From: Isoetes taiwanensis
Lineage: Eukaryota; Streptophyta; Lycopodiopsida; Isoetales; Isoetaceae
Direction of reading: 5' to 3'
NCBI GenBank assembly: GCA_021234155.1
Contig: JAJEKV010000033.1
Coordinates: forward strand, 10,199,641-10,263,640
DNA length: 64,000 nt
The position numbers and the translations under genes were made by a program. The notes below the pieces were generated by a model that had not been told where the DNA came from, ran no database searches, and saw only the letters and a list, made by a program, of their open reading frames with translations. This document shows positions 46,441 to 58,262 of this stretch, in pieces. The stretch's first letter is position 1. The number at the start of each line of letters is the position of its first letter.

Positions 46441-46738
46441 CTGTTTATGCAGGATTTTTGGACTCGACTGGTTGGCAGAAGAGGGTTCTCAAATTTCAGC
46501 TCTCAGATAGGGGGCAAAGCAGTATTTTTGGATAATCATTGACTGAACTATTGTTGTGCTGCACATTTTTTAAGCTGCTGCTAAATTGCTTCAACAATGG
46601 AGCTCTACATACTCTTTATTTTGCTCAAAGTTCATTTAAGTTAAGCTGTAACTAATGTGGCAGTAGCTCCCATTAGTCAGACAATTGTATGGCTTTAATT
46701 AATTAATGGAAAAAACATCTCTTACCTTCAAAAAAAAA

Positions 46739-46749
46739 GTGATGGAACA
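46739..46749 (+). repeat. Right target-site duplication of the LINE
   Basis: GTGATGGAACA, the same as 29080-29090. Copia-1 resumes here in the protease-integrase spacer. Confidence 0.9.
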
Positions 46750-47768
46750 ATAAATATTGTTACTATTCCTACAATCAGACTACGACATGACAGACTTGGC
46801 CATACCCATCTAAACAACATAAAGTATATGATTAAACAAAAAATGATCATTGCAGAAGAAAGTGCAGAGGAAAACTTTGTGTGTGAAGGGTGCATGTTAG
46901 GAAAACACACCAGACTAAGGTTTCAGAAATCTCACAGAAGAGCTAAGGGAATTTTAGATCTGATACACATAGATCTTTGAGGTCCCATAAACGTCACCAG
47001 CATGACAGGAAAAAGATACTTCAGTACCTTTATAGATGACTATTCTAGGAAAACCAAATGCTACCTGGTAAGGCACAAAGATTAAGCCTTTGATGCTTAC
47101 AAAATATTTGAACAGGAAGTAGAAAGGCAAACTGAAAGGAAGATCAAATGTATTAGATCTGATAGAGGAGGGGAATTCTTGTCTGGTGCATTTAACAAAC
47201 ATTGCAGAGATCGAGATATTAAGAGACAACTCACATGCAGATTCACCCCTTAGCAAAATGGCATAGCTGAAAGGAAGACCAGGAGTATATTGGATGCCGT
47301 TCAATCCATGTTAAAACAATCAGGTATGCCTAACGTTTTATGGGATGGGCTGTTAAAACAGTTGTAGTAGTGCAAAACAAACTTCCTTCGGCTAGCATTC
47401 AAGGAAAGACACCTGAGGAAATGTGGAGTGGCTATAAATCCAACTATGATATGTTTATAACATATGGTTGTGTTGGGTACACTCATGTTCCAAAAGTAAT
47501 AAGGAAAAAGCTAGATGATAGGGCCATAAAGTATTACTTAGCATGGTATGATGAACATGCAAAGGCATATAGAACGTATGACAACAAGAAGAGACAGATA
47601 ATAATCAGTAGGAATGTAATATTTGATGAGTCAGAGGTCTACAAAGACAGGAACAAAATACAAACCATCACATCTAAAAGTTCTGATATGTCAAACAAAA
47701 GTGCACAGACTACAAGCAGTGTGAATGATCGGGATAGTGATATAATGCATCATAATATGAATACTTAA
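46750..47768 (+). pseudogene. Copia-1 integrase
   Basis: The zinc domain starts LRHDRLGHTHLNNIKYM with CEGCMLGKHTR downstream. The core shows STFIDDYSRKTKCYL (first Asp), CIRSDRGGEFLSGAF (second Asp) and a Q-NGIAERKTRSILDA block (Glu). Nonsense codons interrupt it: TGA at 46978 (where copia-2 has Cys), TAA at 47083 and TAG at 47251 (both where Gln is expected). A frame change follows at 47330, after which 47340-47768 is open. It is closely related to the integrase of copia-2 at 52554-53675. Confidence 0.8.
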
Positions 47769-47799
47769 CTGATACAGAAACAGACTACGAGGAATGCAT

Positions 47800-49490
47800 T
47801 GGAGAAGAAGATAATACTGCAAAGAATAACAATGAGAACTTAGTAGTCAATAACAATGACAGAAATGAAAATGAACAAAATGACAAGAAGAAAAGAAAAA
47901 CCTATATGGCAGAATGGAAAGTGGAAGCTATGAGTTCTGAATATTCAGACTATTGGCAAAAGGCTATGGAAGAAGAGTTGCTGGCTTTTGATAGGACTCA
48001 GACCTATGAGGTGGTTAGAAAACCAGAAATGAAGAATATCATAGGCAGCAAATGGTTGTATAAAATCAAATCAGAAATGAATGGTGAACAAAAATTTAAG
48101 GCAAGACTAGTGGCCTAGGGCTTTATACAGAAAAAGGGAATGGACTATGAGGAAACATTTTCTCTTATAGTTAAGTTGACAAGTATCAGAATGTTGGTGG
48201 CATTTGAAAATGCACGTAATTTAGATGTACATCACATGGATATAAGTACTGCCTTTCTTAATGCTGAATTGAATGAGGACATCTACATGAAACATGCACC
48301 TGGATATGAGATTGCAGCAGATGGAATGGTCTAGAAACTCAAAAGGGCAACATATGGTCTCAAACAGTCTCCTAGAATGTGATATCAATGCTTTGATAAG
48401 TACTTGCAAGATCAGGGTTTCACTAAGTTCTTGAATGATGGGAACATGTACATTTTGAATAAAGGAGATCAATACTGCATCTTAGCTTTATATGTCGATG
48501 ACAATATACTAGTACCAAGTAATGCTGAGATCTTAGAGAACTGCAAACAAATCTTGACAAGCAGATTCAAGATGACAGATCTAGGAATAGAATAGAATAG
48601 TTTTTTTAACGTCCACGGAGACCAATAGGTCATGGGACCCATACAATGGGCTAGTACAATCATTACTACTAGGATTAAAAAACCCCTGCCTCGAAAGGTT
48701 TTCAAGGGAAAAAGCTTTGCAGTAATGATGATACTAGACAAGCAGAGATAATGACTACTGAGGGCTCAGTAATTGCAGACGTTTATCTAGAACCTCAAGT
48801 ATGTATATATGCCAAGTCATGCCACAAATGCCAAGTCATGCACAAATGGTGCTCCCATCTAAAGCAGGGCAACTCAGAAGAGTATGGCTTTCATCTCAAT
48901 AACCTGTGAATCGGGGCAATAGTCACACCGTGGGACCCCGTGGGAATTGATGCAATAGGTACAAGCTTGTTCCCGGACAATGAAGCAAGCAAATAAGCTT
49001 GGGGCCCCGTGCCAAGGTGGGATTTATGTGTGCATGATAATGACCAGTTTTCACTTGGGCCAAAGTAACTGCGTCCCATATCTTTTGAGAAAAACGACCA
49101 TTGAGATATTGTTGCAAAAGCTCAGGATCAGAACTGGCAAGCATCAGGGGAACTCAGAAAGTTCTTGCGAATGGAAGTATCCAGGGGTAAGGACAGTCAG
49201 ACACTTCAAATAACTCAAATCAACAATATTGGAGGAATGCTTAAAAGGTTTAATATGCTTGACTGTAACATATCCAGGACCCCAATAGTTCAGGGTCTAA
49301 AGTTATCAAGTGAATTAAGCCCTAAATCTTCAGAAGCGGTCAGTTACATGGCTAAAATCCCATATAGAGAACTTATAGGTTGCTTACTCTTTATATCAAA
49401 CTGTACCCGACCAGATATAGTCTTCACAGTGAGCTTATTGAGCAGATTTTGCAAAAATCCATGATATCAACATTGGACAACAGCTAAGCG
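47800..49490 (+). pseudogene. Copia-1 reverse transcriptase, interrupted by a LINE piece
   Basis: RVT_2-type RT: YWQKAMEEELLAFDRTQTYE, IGSKWLYKIKSEMNGE, MDYEETFSLIVKLTSIRM, HHMDISTAFLNAELNEDIYM and ILALYVDDNILVPSN with the YVDD box intact. Stops lie at 48116 (TAG), 48332 (TAG, for Trp) and 48380 (TGA, for Trp). At MTDLG (48586) a 560-bp LINE piece interrupts the gene, and the next codon, for ELRKFLRMEVSRGKDSQ, follows at 49150. IGCLLFISNCTRPDIVFTVS ends the domain. Confidence 0.85.
48587..49149 (-). mobile_element. 5'-truncated LINE inserted in copia-1 RT
   Basis: The minus strand begins in an ORF2 C-terminal part (KTGHYHAHINPTLARGPK; in another frame ESHTLLSCPALDG, a Cys-containing tail motif) and ends GGGGTTTTTTAATCC, then TTGGTCTCCGTGGACGTTAA, a short A run and CTATTCTATTCTATT. 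The same 3' end occurs at 17031-17222 and the same opening at 62936. The exact join to both copia halves is readable. Confidence 0.75.
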
Positions 49491-49491
49491 A

Positions 49492-50055
49492 GTGCTGAGA
49501 TATCTAAAACACACACAAAATCATGGTATCACATTTAACAGCAAGGATTTGACACTTACTGAATATGCTGATGCAGATTGGGGCAGTGACATAGATTCAA
49601 GAAAGTCCACCTTTGGTTTTTGTTTAATGCTTGGAGGAGCTACTGTAGCTTGGAAAAGTATAGAGCAATCTAATGTAGCAATGTCTACAGCAGAAGCAGA
49701 GTACAATGCAACATCTATAGCAGCTAAAGAGATTGCCTAGGCAAGAAGGTTACTAAATGAGCTATATATACCTCAGAAGTTGCCAACTGTACTATATTCT
49801 GATAATCTAAGTTGCATTGCAACCACAAGAAATCCAGTGCTACATCAGAGAACTAAGCATATTGAACTCCACGTTCATTTTATTAGGGAGATGGTTGCAA
49901 ATGGGAAAATTATAGTGGAATATATCTCAACTCATGAGCAGATTGCAGATGTTCTAACCAAAGGGATATCAGAGTTCAAGTTCATTAAGTTTAGACAGAA
50001 GCTGGGATTTTTTGGATCAGAAAAACTAGAGGGAATTAGCATGAAAAGGGAATGA
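49492..50055 (+). pseudogene. Copia-1 RNase H
   Basis: RNase H of the Ty1/copia type: YADADWGSDIDSRKSTFGF, then VAWKSIEQSNVAMSTAEAEY and ADVLTKGISEFKF. The catalytic Asp and Glu are present. A TAG at 49738 stands where Trp is expected (EIAWARR). The pol frame ends at 50053-50055. Confidence 0.85.
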
Positions 50056-50412
50056 TGAATGCTAATGCAAATTCAGTATAGGGTTTGTAATAAATTATCG
50101 AGAGACTTTTGTCTAGACAGTTGCTCATACAGGGAGAAGGAACCATTGAGTATTGACATTATTATTATAACGAGTGGTTCTATTATTATAAACCATTGAT
50201 TATGATAATAGTTAACAATGCAATATTTCAGGAGCTTGGTTCAACAATTTGGAGCCACATGCAATTCAAAATTATGGAAAGCTCCATAAGTTATAGAGAT
50301 TGCAACACGAGCTCCTTAATCGGCCAGAATTGAGCCATATCGGCCGGATCCAGCCCTACATATTCAAGAAGGAGTAATTTGTATTGATAAGTTGAGTGTA
50401 GTTGTTTCATGG
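50041..50412 (+). repeat. Copia-1 polypurine tract and start of 3' LTR
   Basis: ATGAAAAGGGAA (50041-50052) is a plausible polypurine tract, followed by TGATGAATGC as LTR start. The LTR is interrupted at 50413 by copia-2, so its rest should lie after 55984. No 5' LTR copy is left in the window to confirm this. Confidence 0.5.
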
Positions 50413-51039
50413 TGTTAAATGTTGAGTTGTCAGATGATAAAAAGGGTAGATTGATTGTTTGAGGTTTGGAAGTTGTCAATGGAGCAATAGGTTACTTGAT
50501 TAAGGGGGAAAAGGTTATTTGGAATTGAAAATTCCAATGGTTGTGAATAAGCTCGTTTTCAAAGGTATGCATGTGGGATAAATCGAATCGAAAAATAAGT
50601 CATTTTCAAACGGAATGCCTGTGGGATAAACTCGAGCACTGTTGTTTCCATCTGTGGCTGCTATGATCTTGCCTAAACCGTCGGAATGAGCAAAATATAA
50701 GCACAGGGGAATGATTACAACGATACACTTGGAGAATATAGTGGTGAAGCAGAGTAAACAGCCGGAAGTGCCACAGTTCTTGACCCGATCCCGTAGCTAC
50801 AGTATTTTAATGGTTTAATGACTAAGATTTGTTTCAATGGTTAAAATATCTATGGGAAGTTAAGCTAAATCAAAGGATTAGGGACCACAACTTGGCTCCT
50901 TTGATTAGACTAGTGATCTTCAAATTTGCTTAACTTTCATTGTTTCTTAAATACTAGAGAAGTTTTGGATTATTGACTTCAACAAGGTGTTTAAATTTGC
51001 TTAAAGAAATAAGATCTTGTTGACTCTCATTTTCTATCA
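50413..51039 (+). repeat. Copia-2 5' LTR
   Basis: TGTTAAATGTTGAG to CTCATTTTCTATCA, 627 bp. It differs from the 3' LTR at about 50584 (C/T) and at two positions near 50668 and 50680. Confidence 0.95.
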
Positions 51040-51040
51040 T

Positions 51041-51052
51041 TGGTATCAGAGC
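51041..51052 (+). promoter_or_regulatory. Copia-2 primer-binding site
   Basis: TGGTATCAGAGC lies one base after the LTR and is complementary to initiator tRNA-Met. Confidence 0.95.
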
Positions 51053-51069
51053 TCAGGTTGTTTGTTACA

Positions 51070-52560
51070 ATGTCTACTACCAGATTTGCAGCAAATTTGT
51101 TGAATTAAATTGAAGTGTTTAAGGGGGATACGGGTTTCCAAGTGTGGAAAGAAGGTATTAAGTCTGTTCTTGAGTTTGAAAATTTGTGGTATTTAGTAGA
51201 TGGAGGACAGATCAGAACCACAGCAAGTTCTGGAGGTTCAAGCCCTGGTGTAAGCACAAGTGCAAGTGCATCAAAAAGTGCATCAAGTGGAGAGGCTGAA
51301 GGGGGTTCTTCAACTCCAACAGCAGGTGCTTCTGATATGGCAAAGGTTAAAGAGACACAAGCAATTATTTTAAGTAAGGTTGGTACTGCTCTTAAGTTAA
51401 GATTAAGAGGGATGAAACCTCATGAGATGTGGCAATATTTGGTGAGTCAGTATGAAGTTAAAAGTTCTTCTCAAATTGATTTGTTGGAGAAACAATTGAG
51501 GAAGTTAAAGTTATTTGAGAAAGATAGTTTAACAGATTTTCTTGAAAAATTTGACTCGATTGTTGCAGACTTGGAAGGGGCAGGGAATGTCTTAAGTGAT
51601 CAATATCAGATCTTGGCATTGTCCAGGGCAGTTTCTCACAATACTCAGTTGGCAACTCTGATAAGAAATATAGCAACATCAAAGGAGCATGCCTTGAGAA
51701 TGATTAGAATAGAGTTCGAGCAAACAAAAAGTTTACATGATGATGATGACCAATCTGCTGAGTTGTTATTTGCAGGGAAACAAAGAAGAGGAGGAAACAC
51801 TAGTTCTGGAAGAGGAGATAAATTGGGACCATGCTTTGCATGCAATCAATATGGCCATTTGAAGTCAGAATGTCCAAATGCAGGTAAAAACTTTAAATGT
51901 TTTAACTGTGATGGAAAAGGTCATCTAGCAGCTGATTGCCCAAGTCCAAAAGGCATAAGTGGAAAAGGAAGAGGTAGAGGTAGGGGTTTTCAAAATTCAA
52001 GGGGTCATGGGAAGTTCAGAGGAGGATCTAGCATCAACATAGTTGAAGATACCAAATCAGAAGAAGAAAATTTGGATGATACAACAGAGGTAACAAAATT
52101 GCTCAGTGTTGTTCAAAAGTTGAATAAATTTGACAACAAATTCCTTGTTATAGATTCAGGAGCAGAAAAGAGTGTAGTGCATGATCCTAAACTATTGAAG
52201 GAATGCAAGAGAAAATGGGGTCAAGTCCAACTTGGTGATGGTGGAGTGCAAGAAATTAGAGATTCAGGCATTCTGGAAATTTTTGATCTAGAAGGGAAAA
52301 GTGTTTTGCTTAAAGAAGTTTTGTGTGTGCCAAACTTAGTGAGGAATTTAATTTCAGTTTGCCAGCTGGTTGATCTTGGTTTTAAGGTTGTATTTGAAAA
52401 ACTTCAATGCAAAATATATCAAAATAATATTCTGAAATTTATTGGCAGAAGGGTTGGTAATCTATTTGGTTTTCAAAAAGAAAAGGATCCAAGTATTAAT
52501 ATTGTTGAACTACCAACTAGAGACACATGGCATAATACAGGGCAAATGTCGATTTGCTAG
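51070..52560 (+). pseudogene. Copia-2 gag and protease
   Basis: The start is the ATG at 51070 (MSTTRFAANLLN), followed by an in-frame TAA at 51106. The frame then continues from 51115 as VFKGDTGFQVWKEGIKSVLE, the usual copia gag opening. The gag core includes MKPHEMWQYLVSQYEVKSSS. Two zinc knuckles follow (CFACNQYGHLKSEC, CFNCDGKGHLAADC) and a basic RGRGRGRGF stretch. The protease has FLVIDSGAEKSVVHDPK with the DSGA active site. The frame is lost near 52530, where the expected HNRLGHANVDLL of the integrase start is scrambled. Confidence 0.9.
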
Positions 52561-53675
52561 AGAAAAATAAATTCATAACAGTCAAGGAAGGAGATATGAA
52601 AAAGTTATGTGCTGGTTGCCAGCTTGGCAAACAAACAAGACTGCCTTTCAAAAAAGTTGCTAAGAGAGCTAAAGGAATTCTGGACTTGATTCATACAGAT
52701 TTGTGTGGTCCAATTAATATCACAAGTATGCAACAAAACAAATACTTCATAACTTTTATAGATGATTTTAGCAGAAAGACAAAATGTTATCTGCTAAAAA
52801 CCAAAGATCAGGCTTTTGATGCACTAAAACTATTTGTGGCTGAAGTTGAATTGGAAACAGGAAGAAAAATTAAATGCATAAGGTCTGATAGAGGAGGAGA
52901 ATATTTGTCAGATGAGTTTAAAGCTTTTTGTGCAAAACGTGGTATAAAAAGACAATTGACTTGTAGGTTCTCACCCCAACAAAATGGTGTAGCTGAAAGG
53001 AAAAATAGAACTCTGTTGAATGCTATCAGGTCAATGCTAAAGTATTCAGGATTGCCTAATTTTCTGTGGGATGAAGCTGTGAGAACTGCAGTCTACATTC
53101 AAAATATGCTGCCCACAGTGAGCACAAGAGGAACAATACCTAATATGTTGTGGTCAGGAAAAATTCCAAGGTATGAACATTTAAGATCATATGGTTGTCT
53201 AGCCTTTGTTCATGTTCCTGAAGAGATAAGAAAAAAACTTGATGATCGAGCATGTATTGCCTACTTAGTGGGATATGATCCTAACTCTAAAGGCTATAGA
53301 TTATATGATCCTGTGCATAGGAAAATATTAATCAGTAGGGATGTGGTCTTTGATGAAGAAAAATATTACAAGGCCATTCCAAATGTAAATGAAAAGATTA
53401 AAGATGTGGAAAATACTAATACTGTTCTTGCAGAGGCTGCTGAACCAACTTCCTATGTTATGCAAGATAGTAAATTGAATGATGATAGTGATACTGAAGA
53501 TGAACCTGATCAAACAAAAGAAGTTGACTCTGATTCAGAAATCCAGCAAGAGGTTGAGTCAACAACTGAACAATCAGAAGGTGAGCAAGAGGAGTTGCCA
53601 GAGCCTTTGCCAATAAATGTTCCTGAAAAAAGACAAAGAATGAAGAGAAGATCCAAGCTCGATTTTGGTCGATGA
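52530..53675 (+). pseudogene. Copia-2 integrase
   Basis: From NVDLLEKNKF the frame is open for 373 codons. The zinc domain shows CAGCQLGKQTRLPF. The catalytic core has ITFIDDFSRKTKCYLLK (Asp), CIRSDRGGEYLSDEF (Asp) and SPQQNGVAERKNRTLL (Glu). The C-terminal half ends in an acidic, Ser/Glu-rich stretch. It is out of frame with both the protease and the RT. All catalytic residues are present. Confidence 0.9.
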
Positions 53676-53679
53676 AGCT

Positions 53680-54780
53680 AAGGTCGACATCAATTATATG
53701 GAAGAAGTCAAACCGAAAAAGCAAAAGGTATGAAATATTTGAAGTTAACTCCTTGTTTGATATTCCTCGGGTTTTGGAGTCGATGATGTGCCACTTACCT
53801 TTGAAGAGGCCAGGCAAAAGAAAAATTCAAATAACTGGATTCAAGCTATGGAAGAGGAAATGCATGCTTTCAAGAGAACTGGAACTTATACAGTAGTAGA
53901 AAAACCTCCAAATAAGAATGTAGTTGGGAGCAAATGGATCTTCAGAGTTAAACAAGGGGTAGATGGGAAACTAAATAAATTTAAGGCAAGACTGTAGCTG
54001 TGGTTTTACCTTTAAGAAAGGCTTGGATTTTGAAGAGACATTTTCTCCCTTGGTAAAAATTAATAGTCTGAGAATATTATTGTCAATTGCAAATGCTTAT
54101 GAGCTCGAAATACATCACATGGATGTAAGTACAGCTTTTTTGAATGCAGAATTAGAGGAAGAGATCTATCTAAAACCTGCACCTGGTTTTGAAGAAGAAA
54201 ATGACAAAGTTTGGAGGTTGAACAGGGCAGTTTATGGATTGAAGCAAGCTCCAAGGGAGTGGTATAGGTGTATGGATAATTACCTTTTGGAACAAGGCTT
54301 TCAGAAATTGCAATGTGATGGGAATTTGTATAGATTTGTTGATGGAGAATATTGGTGTATTATTGCCTTGTATGTTGATGATAATATTATGGTGGCAAAC
54401 AATACATCAATATTATGTCATTGTAGAAAGCTGTTGAAGAATAGGTTTCAAATGACAGATTTAGGAGAATTGAAGAAGTTTTTGGGGATTGATGTGTATA
54501 GAGATAGAACAAATAGGTTGTTGATGTTGAGCCAAGAAACACAGATTCTCAATATGCTGAAAAAATTTGCTATGAGTGAATGCAACATTGCAAGCACTCC
54601 ACTGGTACCAGGACATAAAATATCAGCATTAATGGGCCCAAGAACTCTGGAAGAAAAAAAACTTATGGAGAAGGTACCCTACAGATCTCTAATTGGATGT
54701 CTATCATATTTGGCTAATCGCACAAGGCCCCGATATAGCATTTGGAGTTAACTTTATCGAGTAGATACAACAATAATCCA
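53680..54780 (+). pseudogene. Copia-2 reverse transcriptase
   Basis: RVT_2: WIQAMEEEMHAFKRTGTYTV, VVGSKWIFRVKQGVDGKLNK, then a frame change at 53995, where ARLVARGF is expected. From 54023: FEETFSPLVKINSLRILLSI, HHMDVSTAFLNAELEEEIYL, IIALYVDDNIMVANN (YVDD box) and VPYRSLIGCLSYLANRTRP. An extra C in a run near 54730 turns RPDIAFGVNF into RPRYSIWS and a stop. Otherwise the domain is complete. Confidence 0.9.
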
Positions 54781-55407
54781 GGTAGAGAACATTGGATAGC
54801 AGCAAAGAGGATCTTAAGGTATCTTAAAGGGACCTTGAAGATTGGAATTATTTACAGTACAAATGATCTTATCTTGAAGGCTTATTTCGACCGACCAAGG
54901 TGAGAGTTGGATCAGAGGAAGTCAACCTCAGGCTATGTTGTACTGCTAGGTGGAGCACCAGTGGCATGGAAATGCAAAAAACAGAGCAGCATAGCACTCT
55001 CTAGTGCTAAGGCAGAGTATAATGCAGCTTCACTTCTAGCAAAGGAATTAATATGGGAAAGGAGACTTCTGGCAGAATTAAACTGTGAACAAACAGGTCC
55101 AACTCAAATCTTATGTGATAACACAAGTTGCATTGCTATGACCAAGAATCCTATACTACATGAAAGATCCAAGCACATTGAAATGCAAATACATTTTATT
55201 CGAGATGTGGTCCAGAAAAAGCTAGTGCAGTTAACCTATGTTAGAACAATGGATCAGTTTGCTGACATTCTAACTAAAGCATTGACTGTTAGCAGGTTTG
55301 AAGAACTAAGAAATAGTATCCAGTACAATGGCAGATTTATATCATCTGAAGGGGGAATGTTAAATGTTGAGTTGTCAGATGATAAAAAGGGTAGATTGAT
55401 TGTTTGA
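54781..55407 (+). pseudogene. Copia-2 RNase H
   Basis: GREHWIAAKRILRYLKGTL is followed by a scrambled stretch (54884-54905) where copia-1 has YADADWGSD, and a TGA. From 54907 the frame is open: DQRKSTSGYVVLLGGAPVAW, SIALSSAKAEYNAASLLAK, and DQFADILTKALTVSRF. It ends beyond the 3' LTR start, so its last codons overlap the LTR. The first catalytic Asp motif is lost. Confidence 0.85.
55348..55357 (+). promoter_or_regulatory. Copia-2 polypurine tract
   Basis: GAAGGGGGAA directly before the 3' LTR. It primes plus-strand DNA synthesis. Confidence 0.9.
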
Positions 55408-55984
55408 GGTTTGGAAGTTGTCAATGGAGCAATAGGTTACTTGATTAAGGGGGAAAAGGTTATTTGGAATTGAAAATTCCAATGGTTGTGAATAAGCTCG
55501 TTTTCAAAGGTATGCATGTGGGATAAATTGAATCGAAAAATAAGTCATTTTCAAACGGAATGCCTGTGGGATAAACTCGAGCACTGTTGTTTCCATCTGT
55601 GGCTGCGATGATCTTGCCTAAACTGTCGGAATGAGCAAAATATAAGCACAGGGGAATGATTACAACGATACACTTGGAGAATATAGTGGTGAAGCAGAGT
55701 AAACAGCCGGAAGTGCCACAGTTCTTGACCCGATCCCGTAGCTACAGTATTTTAATGGTTTAATGACTAAGATTTGTTTCAATGGTTAAAATATCTATGG
55801 GAAGTTAAGCTAAATCAAAGGATTAGGGACCACAACTTGGCTCCTTTGATTAGACTAGTGATCTTCAAATTTGCTTAACTTTCATTGTTTCTTAAATACT
55901 AGAGAAGTTTTGGATTATTGACTTCAACAAGGTGTTTAAATTTGCTTAAAGAAATAAGATCTTGTTGACTCTCATTTTCTATCA
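55358..55984 (+). repeat. Copia-2 3' LTR
   Basis: 627 bp, TGTTAAATG to TCTATCA, followed by the target duplication CATGG. Confidence 0.95.
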
Positions 55985-57287
55985 CATGGGTGAAGCAGGC
56001 TTGGGCTTTCGAGATTATAAACATTGATAAGTGTTATCTTGATATTCCGTATTATCATATTTGAAGGTTCTGTTATAATGCAATATTGATTGAGATCAAT
56101 AGTTGCTCAAATAGTTATTCTAGATTGTGAGTAACTTAATTAAGTGCATTTGCTAGTTGATATCTCAACATTATCCTCATTCACGTTATCATTTTTGTGC
56201 ACTTCTCCATTACATCTAAGTAATCTATAAGCAGATTACTAAGGATTGGCCCTCCAAATATAAAGCTATAGAAGTTTCGAGACTTCACAAACCTATTGCA
56301 GCAGTTATCGAAAATGAGCTGATATTATCAATGATACTATCAAACTGTATGATGTGCATAAAACATGAAAAGATGACTATTAGAGATAAGTGATCTATTT
56401 CTACAATTGCATGCCATCTTGATACTATTCTCTTTCGTCAAGGCTCTTTATCTAAGTTTGTTAATGAAATTTAGCAAAGGCTTGCACCAATTAACCAACC
56501 TTTCGATGCATAAACAAACATCTATCAATCACCAAGCACTGCTACATCAAAAAACAAGGACTTGCCCATCTATAAGGGTATTGAAAGATGAAGTACCTTT
56601 AGGTATGTTTCTTTTGACCTATGCTTTAGATCTAAAAGTGGATTGTGATACTTTGTAAAAAGGCAGGTTATTTCATGTTAGTAGATAATAGGGCAGAGTT
56701 TGATCAACTTGGTAATGCCGTCAAGCCATGTCCTTCTCCTCAATTGTTTAATCAAAGTGATAAGTAGAAGGACCTCCATATAAAAGAGAAGATATGGCAT
56801 AAATGCCTTCTGCCTAATCCAGGTCAAAACAACATCTCCCCTTTCCAGTTCTTTAGCCAAATGTTGGATGGCAACTGCTATGTTCTTTTCTGATTTTAGG
56901 GGCTATTTATATGGCAATCATATGTCTGATGCTATGTCATTATTTATAAATCTGTTCTATTCATAAATGATACAAGATGAAAGAAAAAGTTACTTGAAGA
57001 CAGAACAATCAGAGAATGTTGCAAAAAATGCATATGTGGCTATCAGACACTGAAGAACATAGAGATTTTCTTTCATAGAATAGTCTAGTCCATTGCAGAA
57101 CATTCTTACTGAATTGTTGCTTGCAGTAGATTTTAAAATTAATAAGGACTCAAGAATTATTAATTGTGCCCTTTTATCTTCCAAGCCCATCCATTCTTTA
57201 AGTTCATCCTTACTTGTTCTTCGACATAAATGTTTGACAAAAGGGCTTGTGCTTGAACACAATATATATTTGTCAAACACTGCTTTC
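55985..57287. other. Probable rest of copia-1 LTR, then gene-free DNA
   Basis: After the target duplication the sequence should continue the copia-1 3' LTR, but its end cannot be placed. The rest is AT-rich with short frames only. A minus-strand stretch at 56678-56860 (ELERGDVVLTWIRQKAFMPY) looks protein-like but was not identified. Confidence 0.35.
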
Positions 57288-58262
57288 CTAGCTCCAAGTC
57301 ATTGTGGGTCTTACATTACATGTGCTAAAAAGGCTTATTGATTGACAAATATCAGGTTTCCATGTACCTTTCAACAAAGCTTTATACCTTTCAGCAGCAA
57401 GACTTCTGCTCCCCTCACATATCCTTCTTGACCCAAGAAAATCAACAAAACACGTAGTGTGGCATACATTAGATTGTATACCATGATATTCTACCATGCC
57501 TTCATAATGGGGAAGGGCCTCCTCCAACAGGCCAACACGACATAATGTTATAAGAACAATAGTACATATTAGATAATATGGTCTAATTCCACAATGCTGC
57601 ATTTCTGCAAAACATTGCACCACTATTGTGGCCTGACCTAGTTGAGTATACCCTGAAATTAATGAATCCCATGGCAAGACATCACAAATAAGAGACTTGT
57701 TGAACACTCTAGGTGCCTCTACCAAGCTTGCACATTTAGAATCATATCTATAAGAGTATGTCCAACAAGATTCTCAAACTGAAGACCACTCTCACTGTTC
57801 ATGAGCATGGCTGCACATTGTTGTGCCGCAAAGAACAATAGAAGCTTTCATAATCCTCAATTGTCTATTTTGCAAATTTTCAACATACATGACAACCACC
57901 CCCCTAGAAATTATTGGTTCCAAGCTTACTACATCCTGATCAAATAATCTATAAAAAACATCTTGTGCCTCTTATGTACTTTCATGTTTAGCATGCATAT
58001 TGACAAGTGTATTCTTCACAACAATGTCATAACGAATTGTTCTCTGAAACAGTTGTTTGGTTTTGGATTTGACTCCACTAACAAGCTTCAATTTCGCTCT
58101 TCGCATCAACGAAGGTCTAAGAAGGAAATAGATATGCTTACCAAGATGTGAAAGAATTAAACCTGCACCCAATTCGTTGTCTAGGAAGCAAAGGCGTCGT
58201 AAGGACAGAGCTGGATTTGGAGCATTTAAAGTAGGTATTTTGTTCTCAATTTGATTGTCCAA
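57288..58262 (-). pseudogene. PLS-type PPR protein, decayed
   Basis: The minus strand carries remains of a PPR protein of the PLS class. Pieces are QLFQRTIRYDIVVKNTLVNM with HAKHEST (about 58060-57975), then VFNKSLICDVLPWDSLISGY and TQLGQATIVVQCFAEMQHCG (57700-57600), and a later part GLLEEALPHYEGMVEYHGIQ with HTTCFVDFLG. The layout matches the L and S motifs and the segment before the E domain (HY--MV--YGI-P---HY-C-VD-LGR). Several frames and stops are needed to read it, and the termini are missing. It is not related to the intact PPR-SMR gene next door, which is P-class. Confidence 0.6.

Larger units (their letters stand above)
29091..46738 (+). mobile_element. L1-type LINE, itself split by an LTR element
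   Basis: The insertion into copia-1 is bounded by an 11-bp target duplication and ends in poly(A) (46730-46738) preceded by TTAATTAATGG...TTACCTTC, a typical plant L1 3' end. Without the nested LTR element (30048-39430) and its 5-bp duplication it is about 8.3 kb, near full length with a 5' UTR, ORF1 and ORF2. Both ORFs carry frameshifts and stops, so it is inactive. A segment of unknown origin (45540-46440) lies behind ORF2. Confidence 0.85.
50413..55984 (+). mobile_element. Copia-2: complete, young Ty1/copia element
   Basis: This 5572-bp element has two 627-bp LTRs that differ at three visible positions, and is flanked by CATGG on both sides (50408-50412 and 55985-55989). The internal part holds gag, protease, integrase, RT and RNase H in the copia order. 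Several single-base frame changes and a few stops break the polyprotein despite the near-identical LTRs. Confidence 0.95.
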
